A stretch of DNA of 14,690 nt. Source: Gammaproteobacteria bacterium (GTDB lineage Bacteria > Pseudomonadota > Gammaproteobacteria > Chromatiales > Chromatiaceae). Both the position numbers and the translations under genes were made by a program. Under the pieces are notes generated by a model, which saw only the letters and a program-made list of their open reading frames with translations, did not search any database and was not told the origin of the DNA. Below, piece by piece: positions 13,796 to 14,690 of the stretch; position 1 is the stretch's first letter, and every line of letters starts with the position of its first letter. The stretch is taken from NCBI GenBank assembly GCA_019136395.1, contig JAGVUH010000077.1, forward strand, positions 1-14,690, given 5' to 3'.

Positions 13796-14690
13796 TCAGC
13801 CCCCCTCTTTCGAGACGGGTTCCGTGGCGGCCAGGGGACCAAAGGCGGCGATGGCCGCCGCCAGTTCGGGATGATCCAGGGCCTGTCGCTCCAGCGGAAT
13901 GCCACGGGCGATCGCCTCCCAGGCCTGGCGGATGCTGCGGGCGCCCGCTTCCGGCCCCTGGGGATGGGCGAAGACCCCGCGCCCGGGGACGAAGCCGAAG
14001 TCCACGCCCCCGATCAGGCGGTGGACCTCCCCCAGGGTACCGGCCCAGTCGCTCCCGCCGGGCACCGGCAGGCTGGGCTTGATGGGTCCCAGGGGTTCCA
14101 GGCAGGCACGCACGTTGTCCAGGACCTCGGCCGCGCTGGTCATCATGCGCGGGCCGAAGCCGGGCATGATGATGGCGTCGAACCCCGCCAGGCGTTGCAG
14201 CCGGGTCATCACCCGCGTGTGGATACCGTAGTGGGGCAGCCGGCTCAGGGCGGCGGTCAGGGGAAAATGGGCGATCAGGGGCACCCGGGCATGGCGGCGC
14301 AGCATGCGCACGGCGCTCAGGCCCACCGGCAGGGCGTTGACGAGCACGGCATTGGCCCCGTGGCTCACCGCCAGGTCGTGGAGATCACGGAGGCGGTCCA
14401 CCTCGTCGGTGATGTTGGCCAGGTAGATCTTGGCCTGCCCCGTCCGGGCCTCCGCTCGCCGGCGCGCCGCGCCCAGGAGGGCGGAGCGCTCGGCCAAGGG
14501 ACACCAATCCATGTCCGCCAGCATCTCGTCATCCTTGGCGATATCCAGCCCCCCCAGCCAGCCCTGGTAGCCCGCTTCGGCGAAGGCCTCGGGCGGCAGG
14601 CCGAGATTCGGCTTGATGACCCCGAAAAAGAGCGGGCGGTCATGGACGCCCAGCAGGTCACGTAACCCAGCCACCCCGAAGCGGGGCCCC
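13796..14690 (-). CDS. RuBisCO-like protein, form IV-Photo type (N-terminus beyond window)
   Basis: 297 C-terminal residues are visible; the N-terminal domain lies off the right edge, and the frame stays open to the last base ([10 protein letters not shown]). Motifs align with RuBis[10 protein letters not shown] (Lys175 kept, Lys177 replaced by Asn) and [10 protein letters not shown] (Lys201, Asp203 and Glu204 kept). The His294/Arg295 region reads A-H-F-P-L-T-A, and the His327-Lys334 loop reads [11 protein letters not shown], so CO2 fixation is not expected. The text closely resembles the Chlorobium-type RuBisCO-like proteins of phototrophs, whose reaction is not firmly established. Other form IV clades act in methionine salvage. 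It abuts idi, suggesting a link to isoprenoid supply. Confidence 0.88.
   Translation of the reverse strand, partial: GPRFGVAGLRDLLGVHDRPLFFGVIKPNLGLPPEAFAEAGYQGWLGGLDIAKDDEMLADMDWCPLAERSALLGAARRRAEARTGQAKIYLANITDEVDRLRDLHDLAVSHGANAVLVNALPVGLSAVRMLRRHARVPLIAHFPLTAALSRLPHYGIHTRVMTRLQRLAGFDAIIMPGFGPRMMTSAAEVLDNVRACLEPLGPIKPSLPVPGGSDWAGTLGEVHRLIGGVDFGFVPGRGVFAHPQGPEAGARSIRQAWEAIARGIPLERQALDHPELAAAIAAFGPLAATEPVSKEGG

Noticed and set aside
13640..14665. 341-codon open frame on the + strand opposite the RuBisCO-like gene and idi
   Set aside because: Antisense shadow in GC-rich coding DNA. The - strand carries clear family motifs.
13796..14690. Genuine RuBisCO large subunit
   Set aside because: The Arg295, His327 and Lys334 positions are replaced and Lys177 is Asn. 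The sequence matches RuBisCO-like proteins instead.

Overview
The window is GC-rich bacterial chromosome. The last visible gene encodes a RuBisCO-like protein of the photosynthetic (form IV-Photo) type, directly upstream of a type I isopentenyl-diphosphate isomerase gene. Together with the proteobacterial zwf and gnd, this suggests a phototrophic proteobacterium, most likely a purple sulfur bacterium (Chromatiaceae). That assignment is inferred from gene content only; no rRNA or other taxonomic marker is present.

Left part (1-8478, + strand): the distal half of a type 1 BREX phage-defence locus. It holds the C-terminal part of pglX (adenine-N6 methyltransferase, cut by the window edge), complete pglZ (alkaline-phosphatase-fold protein) and complete brxL (Lon-like AAA+ ATPase). 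pglX and pglZ are normally neighbours but are separated here by about 1.7 kb (2093-3815) packed with toxin-antitoxin (TA) material: an orphan DUF2281-type antitoxin, an apparently intact antitoxin/VapC PIN-toxin pair, a DUF433 antitoxin gene split in two, a second DUF2281 antitoxin, and what looks like the first codons of a lost MazF-like toxin. A perfect 20-bp direct repeat (2476-2495 and 3341-3360) marks the split in DUF433. Removing 865 bp would rejoin the gene apart from one extra base. A short copy of the pglX 3' end lies just before the split. The interval is a mosaic built by repeated insertion and recombination.

Middle part (8479-9194): a small secreted His/Trp-rich protein on the + strand, then strong hairpins between convergent genes.

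Right part (9195-14690, - strand): gnd, zwf and a periplasmic protein gene overlap by a few bases and look like one operon for the oxidative pentose phosphate pathway. gnd is broken: its NADP-binding and C-terminal halves are in different frames, the segment with the catalytic Lys/Asn is missing, and the C-terminal half carries an inserted 36-bp tandem repeat. Upstream is a gene-free stretch of about 350 bp with a G-rich palindromic element, then idi and the partial RuBisCO-like protein gene, which abut as a two-gene operon.

The two most interesting points are the TA-loaded BREX locus, with a traceable insertion history and a possible addiction function, and the tight coupling of a form IV-Photo RuBisCO-like protein to isoprenoid synthesis.
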